Below, piece by piece: positions 35,867 through 49,645 of a stretch of DNA of 64,000 nt. A program made the position numbers and the translations under genes. How positions within the stretch are numbered: the first letter of the stretch is position 1; every line of letters begins with the position of its first letter. The DNA lies in NCBI RefSeq assembly GCF_016545825.1, contig NC_052619.1:7269501-7333500 (forward strand), in the 5' to 3' direction. Source of the DNA: Eucalyptus grandis. Lineage: Eukaryota; Streptophyta; Magnoliopsida; Myrtales; Myrtaceae. A model generated the notes under the pieces. The model searched no databases and was not told the origin of the DNA. It saw only the letters and a program-made list of their open reading frames with translations.

Positions 35867-36790
35867 TGAGATAGCTAGTATAAGCACCTAGAGGGGGGTG
35901 AATAGGTGTAAAAAATATTTTCTCGAGATAAGAGAGCAATACTAAGCAGACAATAGAAATGAAGTTTTCTTTTCGTTAACAAAGCGAATTATGATCAAAG
36001 TAAAGCAGAGAGTAGGGAAGAGAAAATGAACACGGAAATTATAGTGATTCGGCTTATTCCAAGCCTACGTCCACTCTTCCGCACTGACAGCCAACCGGCT
36101 GGATTTCACTATGAACAAAAGAGTTGTTACAGCAAGGCTCTCCCTTGATTCCACAGTATAGATACTCTACCACACTTCTTCAAGGTTTCTCAAGAATATG
36201 GACTCTCTTTTGCGTAAAAGATTTCGCTCAGAAAATGAATTGACTAAGAACAAAGAGCTTCAGACTTTGGAATTCTTCTATCGCGCACACACTCGAACAA
36301 CTGGAACGTCTTCCTTATATACTCATTTATGCCATCATACCCGTTGGCACTTATTAAAGGAATTCTTCCAATCTTCCCGTTGGACAAAATCAATTAGGAA
36401 GATCATTCGAGCTATTTAAGGAACATGTCGATAGCCCATCAATCATGTTTGCCCATACAATCAGGATCTCGGTTTCCATAAGTAGAACATTCCAAGTATA
36501 TTTCGCCAATCATCGGATCCTCAATCTTTGAATCAATAAAGGATTCCGTTATGTCATATCCAGCCAAGAGATCTTCTCCAGTCGATAAGGTCAAATCCTT
36601 AACGAAACATCCAGTCCTGGATAGCCCTTCTTCGATGGATTAGAAACTGTCAATGAGAATAGACTTTGAGTCTTGAGTCTGGCAGTTCGGAGGTCTTTAG
36701 ACTTTAAATAGTAGAGTATGCAAATCTTCAAACTAAACTGATGAAAACGTTTTGTCAGCTTCAAAATACTCTAGGAAGATTTCTCCAACA
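35867..36790 (-). repeat. 3' LTR of element B
   Basis: 924 bp. Reads TGAGATAGC...TCTCCAACA on the plus strand. The purine tract lies directly to its right. Confidence 0.92.
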
Positions 36791-37144
36791 CTCCCCCTTT
36801 TTTATGGTAATAAAACTTTCCTATAGATTTGGATAACTTTGACCTGCAAAACATTACTCAAGCAAATATGGATATCTCATAAAGATAAATGGCTTATTGA
36901 TAACACTAGAATTTGCAACCACAGAAAATAGGTTAGTCTTGCATATGAGTAAAGCCATCCATAAGATATCAATAGTACTTAATATAAGTAGTCAATCCAA
37001 AATCCAGAATCCAGTCCACAGCCAGATACAAAAGTCAAGTCAAACATCAAAACAAATAATCAAAAGTTCAAGTTTCAAAGTTCAAATCACATCTCTCCCC
37101 CTTTTTGTCATCATAAAAAATGTTGAGATGGAAAGAGAATGGAA

Positions 37145-39268
37145 TCAAGAATGCTTGGGAACACAAACAAGCTGGAAATCTCCCATTGACTGGACAATGC
37201 CTTCCAGCTTTATCAACCCTTCCTTCAATTGAGCCACCTCTTCACCCTTAGCATTTGCTTGAATCTGAAGAGCAAGGGCTTGGATCTGATCATTCAAAGA
37301 AACTGAAGAAGCTTGACTTGTAGTCTGCAAATTATGTACTTCGCATCCCAGAGCATATATCTGACCCCGCATTTCTAAGAGAAAATCAAGAATTCTGTGA
37401 AAATCTGCTGAATTATTAGTCTGCGTACTGGCTTCTGCACGATCAGATGGAGTAAAGGCAGACGATGGCAAATCAGCATAGTCACGCAGATTGGGCAATG
37501 AAACATCATGTCCCTCCTCAAGAAATTGGGAGGCATAGATGTCCTCTGGATCTGCTAGAGAGCAGCTGACTCCTTCACTGGTAGTAGGATATGAGGACAT
37601 TCCTCTTTTCTCACGATCTCCCCATGTTTCCATGCCTTCAGGTGGAGAAGAGTGTTCCTCATGCTCTCCTTCCTCTTAATCTCCTCTTTCCTCTTCTTCT
37701 TCTTCAATTCTTTCCTCCTCTACATCTCTTTCTTCAGCTTCTCTCTCCTTTGTTTCTTTCTCTTCTCCTTCCAAATCTTCTCTTTCTCTAGTCCTCTGTT
37801 ATGTGTCTTTCTCTTATCGTTCCATTGATTCTGGAACAGAATGACTCAGGTTCTTCAATGCCATTGCATAAATGGTGATGTCTTCCTCATCTTCTTCATA
37901 CTCAACAATGAGAGCTCTTCTTTTCTTGGATGGAGCAACCATAGGCTCCTTCCCTTTTCTTTTTGCTACCGAAGAGATTTGATGAGTTTTGACAGGGGTT
38001 TTCTCCTTGAATTTCTCCAACGCCTTGTTGAGTTCCTTCAGACACATTTTAGACACCATTTTCAGTCCCATTACCATTTGATCACAAGTTCGAACACAGA
38101 GAATCCGGGGAGGCTGAACATTCAAATGTCTGAATAACTTTGTCACAAGAGCTGGATAAGGAAGTTGACCATTGTCCTTCACCACTACTCTATACATGTG
38201 GAATATAATAGTGTGAGGAAGAGAGAACTTTTTCCCAGCATTGATGGCATACATCAGCTTTGCCTCTAAGTTGGAAACATCAGTCTTTGAAGTGGATTTT
38301 GGTCTGAGGCAATTGATCACAATCTTGTGAAGCAGAATGTTGAACGCACTCATCCTCGAGTAGGAAACCTTTCCCTCTGTCCTTCTATCCTTAACAAGTT
38401 CCAACGTAGCACGAGCAATAGAGACATTGATAGGTTGATATCTCCCTCTCTCAACCTCAATCACATCAGCCGACATATCTATATCCACCACATAGTCCTG
38501 ATCTCGGACACTAAAAGAGAATCTATTCGCATCTAAGAAACTGAGATTCGAATAAAAGTATGCAGGGAGTTCAAGCATAGGCTTCGAGATTCGAGCAATG
38601 TAACCTGTTCAAGTTGAAGAAGACTGAATTTTGCCCTCAAATTAACGTTCACAGCGTCAAGGAAATCAAAATCCACACTTCTAGGGTTTATGACCCCACG
38701 CTTCAACAATTTAGAGTATAGATACTTGTGTTCCTCCGATCGAAACAAGTCTGTCCTTTTGCTATGAATTTTTGCCACAACACCCATTCTTGGTTGAGAC
38801 TGACTGTACAACTTGTCATCATCATTCCCATCTGGCTGATTCAGCCCTCCAACACGTGGATCGATTGGAATATTTGCCATTGCCTCTTCTGCTGACCCAG
38901 CAGGGGCAATTCCCAACTATTCCATTGTGCGTAAAAAGAAGGTTTCATTTTTGTACTCTTTGTCTTTCAGAAATTCGTTAATGTAGTTCAAAGGAGTTTT
39001 CACCCCTTTTCAAAGCACGATAAAGCTTGTAGGTAAAAGAGGGCTTAAAAGTTCTTACAGGTTCTGCATCTTCGATTATTTCTTCCTCTTCTCGACGAGC
39101 AACATCCTGTGGTCTAGATGGAGAAGATGGACGCTGCTGAGAATGTTGTGGGCTCTGCTGCTGACTAGGAGACTCTTCTTCCTTGGTGAGATCAAAGTGC
39201 GTAGGCCCCTCACGCATTTGCTGTTGTCCCCTGTTTGCGATCCTTGAAGACTTCCTTTGAGACAACAT
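37145..39268 (-). pseudogene. Env-like/plant transposon-domain ORF of element B, broken
   Basis: Located between RNase H and the 3' LTR, as in SIRE/Maximus elements. It starts ATG at 39268 with SSRIANRGQQQ and is then split by frameshifts into pieces 39268-38978, 38916-38533, 38578-37814 and 37633-37145. The last piece has a heptad-like helical tail. Collinear with the open copy in element A. The domain resembles what Pfam calls putative plant transposon protein (my recollection, not searched). Confidence 0.75.
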
Positions 39269-39789
39269 CTTTCACAGTCTTTGAAAGATTCCAAACTTGA
39301 CTTTCCCAAGAAAGATGACAACTTTTCGAAGATTAAACAAGAGAAGAAGACAGAAAAGTGGAAGATCGATGCTTTTTAGGGTTTTTGGAGTTAAATGAAG
39401 AGGAACCGACAGTATATAGGTCAGTCAAAGAGAGGCATACAAAACGTCGTAATGGAAAGTAAAAAGATGCCCTTTTAAAAAATAACTGCCTTTTTAAAAA
39501 AATTAGATAACTGCCATTTAAAAATTAACTCCATTTTCGAAAAAGAAAGATTGCACTAATCACGGAAATTGAAAGTAGCAAAAATCAATTATGGACAAAT
39601 GATCGTATCTTTTCAAGATTTAATCTGAGAGAGAATAAAATAACTTACAATCAAAGATCTTGATTGTCTGAGTCTGAAAGTCTCTAGACTTTTACTTCTT
39701 CAAACCTCAAGATGTTGAGTCTAGAGCGAATGATTTCAAATTGATTTTTCTCTAAAGGCTTTGTAAATATATCTGTCAGTTGGTTCTTT

Positions 39790-41010
39790 GAGTCAACAAA
39801 CTGAATCGAAACTTCTCAATTCTGAACATGATCTCTAATGAAGCGATGTCGAATCTCTATATGATTTGCTCTTAAGTGAAGAATTGGATTCTTGGTGAGA
39901 TTGATTGCGCTGGTGTTGTCACAGTTAATCTCCGTGCATGAATCTTCAATTCCAAAGTCTCTTAGCTGTTGTTTTATCCATAGAATTTGTGAACAACAAC
40001 TTCCAAGAGATACATACTCGCATTCATTGTAGAAAGAACCACTCGTATTTTGCTTCCTTGAAAACCAAGACACTGTCCTGCTTCCAAGTTGTTGATAGGT
40101 ACCCGAGGTGCTCTTTCTATCAACTATGCATCTGGCTAGATCTGCGTCTGAGTATCCAAGAAGAGTAAAGTCTCCCTTTTTAGGATACCAAAGACCAAGG
40201 CTTGAAGTTAATGCAATGTATTTGATAATACGCTTTGCAGCACTTAAATGAGATTCTTTAGGATCTACTTGAAATCTAGCACAAATGTAAACACTAAACA
40301 AAATGTCAGGTCTAGAAGCAATAAGATAAAGAAGTGAACCAATGATACTCCTGTATAGCTTCTGGTCAACTTTCTTTCCTCTTTCATCTTTGTCTATCTT
40401 CAAAGAACTTGACATTGATATATCAGTCTTTTTGCAATTTTCCAGTCCAAATTTTTTGACAAGATCATTAACATATTTTTCTTGATGAATAAAGATTCCT
40501 TCCTTCAATTGTTTCACTTGAATTCCAAGAAAGAAGGTTAGTTCACCCATCATGCTCATTTCAAATTCATCCTACATAGACTTAGAGAATTTCTTGCATA
40601 GACTTTGATTAGAGGATTCAAAAATAATATCATCAACATATATTTGAACAAGCAAAAAACTTTTGCTTTCTCTTTTGATAAACAGAGTAGTGTCTACTTT
40701 ACCTTTGACAAAGCCGTTTTGAATTAAAAATTTACTCAGCCTGTCGTACCAAGCTCGAGGTGCTTGCTTTAAACCATATAAAGCCTTTTTCAGTCTGAAT
40801 ATTGAGTCTGGTTTCCTTGAGTCTTCAAACCCAGGTGGTTGTTCCACATAGACTTCCTCATGGATAAATCCATTCAGGAAAGCACTTTTGACGTCCATTT
40901 GGAATAACCTGAAATTCTTATAACAAGCAAAAGCAAGTAATAATCTAATTGCTTCTAACCTCGCTATTGGTGCGTAAGTCTCATCATAGTCTATTCCTTC
41001 TTCTTGCGTA
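39790..41010 (-). pseudogene. RT and RNase H part of element B
   Basis: Minus-strand frames show DVKSAFLNGF, YGLKQAPRAWYD, IYVDDIIF (RT catalytic box) and then a Copia RNase H with SRPDILFSV and DNTSAINL. A stop separates the two ORFs near 40570. The N-terminal RT part is cut at 41010 by element A and resumes at 50549 with the coding for KWVFRNKM on the other side. Confidence 0.88.
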
Positions 41011-41914
41011 TGTTGGAGAAATCCCCGTGAAGTGTTTTGAAGTTGACAAAACGTTTCCATCAGTCTAGTCTGAAGGCTTGCAGACTCTGCTATTTAAAGT
41101 CTGAAGACCTCCGGACAGCTAGACTCAAGACTCAAAGTCTATCCTCATTGACAGTTTCTAATCCGTTGAAGAAAGACTTTCCAGAACTGGATGTTTCATT
41201 AAGGATGTGGCCTTATCGACTGGAGAAGATCTCTTGGCTGGATATGACATAACGAAATCCTTTGTTTGATCATAATTGATTTGAAGGATCCGATGATTGG
41301 CAAAGTATACTTGGAAGGTTCTACTTATGGAAATCGAGATCCTGATTGTATGGGCGAACATGATTGATGGGCTATCGACATGTTCCTTTAATAACTCGAA
41401 TGATCTTCCTAATTGATTCCGTCCAACGGGTAGATTGGAGGAATTCCTTTGGTAAGTGCCAACGGGTATGATGGCATGAAGGAGTATATAAGGAAGACGT
41501 TCCAATTGTTTGAGAGTGTGCACGATAGAAGAATTCCAAAGTCTGAAGCTTCTTGTTCTTAGTCAATTCATTTATTGAGCAAAATCGTGTAAACAAAAGA
41601 GAGTCTATATTCGTGAGAAACCTTGAGGAAGTGTGGTAGAACATCTACACTATGGAATCAAGGAAAAGCTGTGTTGTAACTCCTCTTTTGTTCATAGTGA
41701 AATCCAGCCGGTGGGCTGTCAGTGCGGAAGAGTGGACGTAGGCTTGGAATAAGCCGAACCACTATAAATCTTGTGTTCATTTCTCTCTTCCCTAACATTT
41801 ACTTTACTTTGATCGTATTTTCCTTTCCATTGATTGCCTAGAATCGCTTCCGTATCTCAAGAATTTTTTTGCGCACCTATTCACCCCCTCTAGGTGCTTA
41901 TACTAGCTATCTCA
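41011..41914 (+). repeat. 5' LTR of element A
   Basis: 904 bp, TGTTGGAG...CTATCTCA. It differs from the 3' LTR at a handful of transitions plus a cluster at CAG/CTG sites near 41060-41090. Confidence 0.93.
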
Positions 41915-41916
41915 AT

Positions 41917-41928
41917 TGGTATCAGAGC
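41917..41928 (+). other. Primer binding site of element A
   Basis: TGGTATCAGAGC, complementary to the 3' end of initiator tRNA-Met, two bases after the LTR. Confidence 0.92.
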
Positions 41929-41976
41929 CTGTGTACTCACTTTTGTTGAAGTGTTTTACTTCAGAGTTAAAGATCC

Positions 41977-44900
41977 ATGGCTAGTATGTTGGCTCCGGGA
42001 GGCTGGTAGAAGGGCAAAGCAATACCAAACCACCTTACTTTGATGGAAAGGATTACAACATATGGAAAAACAAGATGAAAGCATTCCTAAGATCAAAGGA
42101 TCCTCTGGAATGGGACGTTGTAGAAAAATGAATCATTCCTAAAGCTGCATCTGTCTCAGAAAGAGGAAAAGATGTTGTTGAGTCTAGCGAAATGACTCAG
42201 GAAGAGAAAATCAAGAGACAAGCTCTTGATGCAAAAGCAATTTATTCTTTATATTGTGCTCTATCCCCTACTGAATATAACAGAATATCTTCTTGTGTTA
42301 CAGCTAAAGAAGTCTGGGATAGATTACATATTACCTATGAAGGAACCGATCGAGTGAAAGAGACTAGAATCAACATTCTCCTCGGCCAATATGAAGCCTT
42401 CAAAATGAAACTAGGAGAATATATAACGGATATGTTCAGTCGCTTTACAAAAATCGTGAATGGTCTTGAAAACAAAGGTCAACCAATTTCTGATCCCATG
42501 AAAGTAAACAAGCTATTGCGTGGACTCTCCAAGGATTGGAATCACATAAAGACCTCAATCAGAGAGACCCAAAGAATCATGCCACTATCTGTTGATGAGT
42601 TGGTTGGGACTCTTCAGTCTTATGAAGTGGAACGAATCAATGAAGACGAAGACCCTAAAGGTAAGAAATCCATTGCATTAAAATCTAATGATGATTCTGA
42701 TGTTACAGATTCTGAAGATGATATGGATGATGAGGAACTTGCTCTCATGATAAGAAGATTCAGAAAGCTGAACAGAAAATGAAGAAGATTCAATCCAAAG
42801 AAACAAAGTTTTCAAAAGCAACAGACTAAGTTGAGGATGATGAATCAAACAAAGATGTAGTCTGCTTTGAATGCAAGAAAAAGGGACACATCAGACCCAA
42901 CTGTCCTCTTCTGAGGAAGAAGAAAGGAAAAACTGAAAAGTATCGAAAAGCTCTTAAAGCTGAAACCTGGAGTGATACGAGTGTGAAGAAAGTGATGATG
43001 AATATGCCAATATATGTCGATGGCTCAATCGGATTGAATCAAATTCCGAGACAGATTCGAGACTCGAAGCGAATTTGAGGTAAGTAACTTCAAAATCCCT
43101 ATTAAGGTTTCAAAGTATATTGATGAATTGTGTTTTAGTCTTAAGACTTCTCTTAAAAGAATTTCCGAACTCAAGAAAGAAAATTCTGCTCTAAAACAAC
43201 AGGAAAATATTTGAAAGAAAAAGTGATAAGTTTAGACAAGAATATTTCTTCTCTTAAAAAAAGTGAAGATAATTTGTTAAAAGAAAATGCATTCTTGAAA
43301 AGTGATATCTCAAATATTTCCAAAAGATTTTCTATAGGATCTGAGAAACTGGAAAAAATTCTTTCTATTCAAAGACCTTATTTCAATAAATCTGGTTTGG
43401 GAATGACTGCTGAAACCATTCCTTTAATAGATTTTCCTAAAGTGAAGGAAAGAATCAAACAAATACCCACAAGAGATGCTTACAAAAATCATTTTAAAAT
43501 GATCTTTGTAAAACCATTAATCGCAATGCTCTTAGATGCTCAAAGTGCAATAGTGCGAGATCATTTTGAAAAAGAATGTCCCATGATTTGGAAACTGTTA
43601 AGAAGGTATGGGCGAAACCGCATATCATACTAACACCAATGGACCCAAGAAAATATGGGTACCAAAGAAGGTTTGAGTTTCTTTTTCAAATGCAGGTCAC
43701 TATCAAGAAAAATATAAAATGGTATCTGGATAGTGGATGCTCAAGACACATGACAGGAGACTCAAATTACTTCATAAAGCTTGTTCGAGTAAATGGTGGA
43801 AAAGTCTCTTTTGGAGGAAACAGCAAAGGAAAAATTATGGGATTTGGAACTGTAAAGATTGGAAATCTCACAATCAGCAATGTTTCCTTAGTAGAAGGGC
43901 TCAATTACAATTTGCTCAGTATTAGTCAGCTATGTGATACTGGTTTCAAAATCAACTTTCAAGAGGGAATATGTTCTGGAATTAGTAAAGATTCTACTTA
44001 GTCATTCATGGATCAAAGACATGGAAATATCTACCTCTTGGATGTGAAACCAGATGAATCACAATGTCTAATCTCAATCCAAGACGAAGCAAACTTATGG
44101 CACGAAAGCTTGGGCACGTCAACATGAAGCAAATAGCCAAAATCTCGGCAAAGAAGCTTGTTCGTGGTCTACCCAATTTATTATACCAAAAGTCTGATCT
44201 ATGTACACCATGTATATTGGGAAAACAGGTAAGAAATTCCTTTAAACCAATAAATCAAGTTTCCACTAACCGTGTACTTTCCCCGGTTTCTGCATATGGA
44301 TCTATTTGGACCAACCGAACACAAAGCATTGGAGGTAAGAAATACTGCCTGGTAATTGTGGATGATTACTCACGATTCACTTGGGTATATTTCTTGGCAA
44401 TTAAGTCTGAAACTTTCTCTTACTTTGAAATGTTTGCTAAAAATGTTCAAAATGAAAAAGGGTATGTTATCTCAAGTATAAGAACAGATCATGGAGGTGA
44501 ATTTGAAAATAATGATTTTACAAAATTCTGTGATGAATCTGGTTTCCAGCATGTATTCTCCTCTTTATATACTCCAGAGCAAAATGGAGTTGTGGAAAGA
44601 AAGAATAGATCTCTTCAAGAAATAGCTAGAACTCTTTTAATCGAAAGTAACATCTCTTCACATTTTTGGGTTGAAGCAGTTTCTACAGCATGTTACATTA
44701 TAAATAGAGTTTTTCTAAGGCCTATTTTGGAAAAAACACCCTATGAACTATTCAAAGAAAAGAAGCCTATTGTTTCATATTTTCATGTATTTGGATGCAA
44801 ATGTTTCATACTGAAAAATGCAAATGATCGAGTTGGTAAGTTTGAAGAAAAGTCAGATGAAGGCATCTTCCTTGGATATTCAACCACAAGCAAAGCGTAC

Positions 44901-46768
44901 AGAGTCTACAACAAGAAGACTCAAATAGTGGAAGAATCAATGAATGTTAAATTCCAAGACTCTATGCAAAATGAATCCATTCGAGACTCATCTTGAAGAA
45001 TCTGAACACACTCCGACTCTACAAAGTCTAAAATAGCTCGAGACTTTGAAGGACCAGCAACAAGTGATTGTTGAAGATTCAAGTGAAAGAAGTGACCATC
45101 AATCTGACAAATTAACCAGCAGCTGGAAACATAAGTCCAGTCATCCCAAAGATCTTATTATTGGCGACATCAATGAAGGAATTCGCACAAGATCCAAAAG
45201 GCGCGAAGAGTCTAGTGTTGTGGCTCTTGTTTATGAAATAGAACCCAAAAGCATAGAAGAAGCTTTATCTGATGAAAGCTGGATTGAAGCTATGCAAGAA
45301 GAGCTCAGGCAATTCAGTATTAATGATGTCTGGGAATTGACTCCTAAACCAAAAGGTAAATCTGTTATTGGAGCAAAATGGGTTTTCAGGAACAAGATGA
45401 ACGAGAAAGGAAAAGTCATAAGAAACAAGGCAAGACTCATGGCCAAGGGATACACACAAGAAGAAGGGATAGACTATGACGAGACTTACGCACCAGTAGC
45501 AAGGTTAGAAGCAATTCGATTATTACTTGCTTTTACTTGTTATGAGAATTTCAGGTTATTCCAAATGGATGTCAAAAGTGCCTTCCTAAATGAATTCATC
45601 CAAGAGGAAGTCTATGTGGAACAACCACCTGGGTTTGAAGATCCAAGGAAACCAGACTCAGTATTCAGACTCAAAAAGGCTTTATACGGCTTGAAACAAG
45701 CACCTCGAGCTTGGTACGACAGACTGAGTAAGTTTTTAATTGAAAATGGATTTGTTAAAGGTAAAGTAGACACTACTCTTTTCATTAAAAGAGAAAGCAA
45801 AAGTTTTCTACTTGTTCAAATATATGTCGATGATATTATCTTTGGATCCTCTAATAAAAGTCTGTGCAAGAAATTTTCTAAGACTATGTAGGATGAATTT
45901 GAAATGAGCATGATGGGTGAGTTAACCTTCTTCCTTGGACTTCAAGTGAAACAACTGAAGGAATGAACTTTTATTCATCAAGAAAAATATGCTAATGATA
46001 TTGTGAAGAAGTTTGGATTGGACAATTGCAAAAAGGCTGATATACCAATGTCAAGCTCCGTGAAGATAGATAAAGATGAAGAAGGAAAGAAAGTCGACCA
46101 AAATTTATACAGGAGTATCATCAGTTCACTTTTTTATCTTACTGCTTCTAGACCTGATATTTTGTTTAGTGTTTGCATTTGTGCCAAATTTCAAGCAGAC
46201 CCTAAAGAATCACATTTAAATGCTGCAAAGCGTATTATCAAATATATTGCATCAACTTCAAGCTTCGGTCTCTAGTATCCTAAAAGGGGAGACTTTACTC
46301 TTCTTGGGTACTCAGATGCAAAATTAGCCGGATGCAGAGTTGATAGAAAGAGCATCTCAGGTACCTGTCAACTACTTGGAGGCAAGACAGTGTATTGGTT
46401 TTCAAGGAAACAAAGTGCAGTAGCTCTCTCTACAGCATAAGCAGAATATGTAGCTCTTGGAAGCTGTTGTTCTCAAATTCTGTGGATAAAACAACAGCTA
46501 AGAGACTTTGGAATTGAAGATTCATGCACGGAGATTAAATGTGACAACACCAGCGTAATCAATCTCACCAAAAATCCAATTCTTCACTCAAGAGCAAAGC
46601 ATATAGAGATACGACATCACTTCATTAGAGATCATGTTAAAAATGGAGAAATCTCGATTCGGTTTGTTGACTCAAAGAACCAGGCGCGGATATATTTACA
46701 AAGCCTTTGGAGAAAAATCAATTTGAAATTATCCGTTCCAGACTCAACATTTTGAGGATTGAAGAGGT
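41977..46768 (+). pseudogene. gag-pol of element A, interrupted
   Basis: The ATG at 41977 (MASMLAPG) is followed by a +2 shift and a stop. An in-frame TGA at 42129-42131 is shared with element B. Further on: gag body 42192-42782; zinc knuckle CFECKKKGHIRPNC near 42860; protease WYLDSGCSRHMTGD near 43720; integrase with a zinc-finger region and core (44064-44996), where the first catalytic Asp lies in a shifted stretch; RT with DVKSAFLNEF and IYVDDIIF (45046-45891); RNase H to about 46768 with STA-stop-AEY. In B the protease motif has DSE where A has DSG. Confidence 0.9.
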
Positions 46769-47183
46769 TAAAGTCTAGAGACTCTCAGACTCAGACAAAT
46801 AAGACTTTGACTGCAAGACTTTGACTGTAAGTTATTCTCTCTCTCCAATCTCATCTTGAAAAGGTACGATTATTGTTATCTCAAACGCTATCTTTAATTG
46901 ACGAAATTATTGCATCGTTTCTTTTAGAAAAAGAAGTTATCTTGATATAACCATTTTTCGAAAAAGGCAGTTATTTTTTTAAAAGGCATCTTTTCACTTA
47001 CCATTACAACGGTTGGCATCCCCTCCTTTCGACTGTCTTATATACGGTCGGTTTCTCTTCGCTTAACTCCAAAATTCTAAAAGCACCAATCTTCCATTCT
47101 GTTTTCTTCTCTTGTTTAATCTTCGAAAAGTTGTCATCTTTCTTGGGAAAGTCAAGCAAGAAATCTTTCAAAGACTAAGAAAG

Positions 47184-48989
47184 ATGTCGTCTTCAAGAAA
47201 GTCTTCAAGGATCGCAAGTAGGGGACCACAATGAATGAGTTAGGGGCCTACGCACTTCGATCTCACTGAAGAAGAAGTGTCTCCAAATCAGCAACAGAGC
47301 CCACAACATTCTCAGCAGCATCATTCTCCTCCATCTAGTCCTCAAGATGTTGATCATCATCAAAATGAAGAAATCATTGAAGATGCACACCCTGTAAGAG
47401 TTCAAATGCCCTCTTTTATTTATAAGCTGTATTGTGCTTTAAAAGGGACTGGTACTCCATTGAATTATGTGGATGATTTTCTTAAGGACAAAGGATATGG
47501 CAATGAATATATCTTTTTGCGAAAAATGGAAAGTTTGGGAATTGCTCGTAAGGGGGTGGCAGAAGAAACCCTTGTGAATATCCCAAGTGACCCTCGTGAT
47601 TGGGGAGTTAATCCAGTGGATGGAAATGATGATGATAAATTATACAACGAATTTCAACCAAGAATGGGAGTTGCGGCGGAAAATCGAGGAAAAAGGGGAG
47701 TGTTGTTTAGATCGAAGGAACAAAAGGATCTATACTCAAAATTGCTGAAGCGTGGGGTGATAAACCCTAGGAGTGTAGATTTTGACTTTCTGGATGTTGT
47801 AAATGTGAACTTAAGGGAAAAGTTCCATCATCTTCAACTTGAGAAATTCTGCTCTGACACAACAGAGGCCTATCCTCAACTAACTGCATATTTCTATTCA
47901 AATCTTAATTTCTTGGATGTGAATAGATTCTCCTTCAGTGTCAAAGATCAAGACTTTGTTGTGAATATGGATATGCTGGCAGATGTGTTAGGAGTTGAGA
48001 GAGGAAGATATCAATGGATAAAAGTTTCTGTTACTCGTACTACTCTAGAACTTGTTAAGGACAGGAGAACAGAGGGAAAGATTTCTTATTCGAGGATGAG
48101 TGCATTTAACATCTTGCTGCACAAAATTGTAATCAATTGCCTCAGACCGAAATCAACTTTCAAGACTGATGTCTCAAGTTCAAAGGCAAAGCTAATGTAT
48201 GCCATCATCACTGGAAAAAGGTTTTCTCTTCCTCACACTGTTATGTTCCACATGTATAGAGCTGTGATGAAGGACAGAGGACAACTTCCTTATCCAGGTC
48301 TTGTGACGAAATTATTCAGACATCTGAACATTCAGCCTCCGCAAATTCTTTGTGTTCGATCGTGCGATCATATGGTGGTAGGACTGAAAATGGTGACCAA
48401 GATGCGTCTGAAGGAACTAAGCAAGGCATTGGAGAAATTTAAGGAGAAGACTTCAGTCAAAACTCCTCAATTCTCTTCTGCAGGAAAAAGAAAAGGGAAG
48501 GAGCCCATGGGTGCTCCATCCAAGAGAAGAAGAGCTCTCCTCGTTGATGATGAAGATGATGAGGAAAACATCACTATTTCTGCTTTGAAGAATCTCAGTC
48601 AATCTGTTCCAAATAAAGAGTCAGAACACCAGACAGAAGAAAGAGCAGAGAAAGAAGCAGAGGAAAAAGAAACGGAGGAAAGAGAAGAAGAAGAAGAAAG
48701 AGATGATAAGCAAGAGAGAGTTGAAAAAGAAGAAGAAGAGAAAAGAGATCAAGAAGAAGGAGAACATGAGGAGCACTCTCCACCTGAAGGCATGAACACA
48801 GGGGGAGACCAAGAGAAAAGAGGAATGTCCTCAAATCCTACAACCAGTGAGGGAGTCAGTCGATCCCCAGCAGATCCAGAGGAGGTTTTTGCCTCTCAAT
48901 TTCTTGAGGAAGGTCATGAGGTTTCTTCGCCAAATCTGCGTGATTATGCTGATCTACCATCGTGCATTTACTCCATCGGATCGTGCTAA
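47184..48989 (+). CDS. Env-like/plant transposon-domain ORF of element A
   Basis: Third-position ORF of the element, downstream of RNase H. The homologous ATG is at 47184 (SSRKSSRIASRG), but stops follow at 47232 (TGA) and 47241 (TAG); after that the frame is open for over 570 codons to 48989. The first ATG in the open part is at 47406 (MPSFIYKL), leaving about 527 residues. Seen: a Gln/Ser/Pro-rich start, a globular middle with LLKRGVINPRSVDFDF and FKEKT, basic KRKGKEP (possible nuclear signal), then a Glu/Lys-rich coiled-coil-like tract at about residues 450-510. Compared with B, the C-terminus is lost by a frameshift near 48960. No signal peptide or clear membrane helix was noticed, so an envelope role is unproven. 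Confidence 0.75.
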
Positions 48990-49302
48990 TGCCGGTCGCG
49001 GACCGAAAATTCAGTAGACTTTCGCGAGTGATGGATATTCTCTTGGAGATGCAAGGTCAGATATATGCATTGGGATGTGAAGTTCGAACTTGTAGAATGC
49101 GGACAAGTCTCTTCGCGTTCATTAAATGATCAAATCCAAGCCCTTTCTCTTGATTCGAGGCTAATGCTAAGGGTGAGGATGTTGCACAACTGAAGGAAGA
49201 CTTGAAAAGGCTGGAAGGCATCGTTCGGTCGATGGGAGATTTCCAGCTTGTTCGTGTTCCCAAGAATCCTTGACTTCATTTTCATCTCAATTTTTTTATG
49301 CT

Positions 49303-49645
49303 GACAAAAAGGGGGAGAGTTATGAGACTTGAAAAACTTTAAACTTAAATTTGTCGAATTTTTGGCTTGTTTGGTTTGTGGTTTGTTTTGACTTGACTTT
49401 TGAGTAATGTGTGTCTGGATGTGGACTAAATTTGGATTGGACTGCTTATTATTAACTACTATTGATATCTTATGAATGGCTTTACTACATACTGGACTAA
49501 CCTATTTTCTGTGGTTGCAGATTCTAGTGTTATTCATTTAGCCATTTATCTCTATAAGATATGCATATGTGTTTGAGAAATGTTTTGCGGGTCAAAGTTT
49601 TCCAAATCTGCGAGGAAAGTTTTGTCACCATCAAAAAGGGGAGAT
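49303..49645 (+). other. Two polypurine tracts of element A
   Basis: caaaaagggggagagt at 49303-49318 and caaaaaggggagat directly before the 3' LTR at 49632-49645. A duplicated purine tract is a feature of sireviruses. Confidence 0.75.

Noticed and set aside
35534..35891. Two overlapping plus-strand ORFs (98 and 93 codons)
   Set aside because: Their repeated Cys/His-rich text mirrors the 45-bp DNA repeat, not a protein fold.
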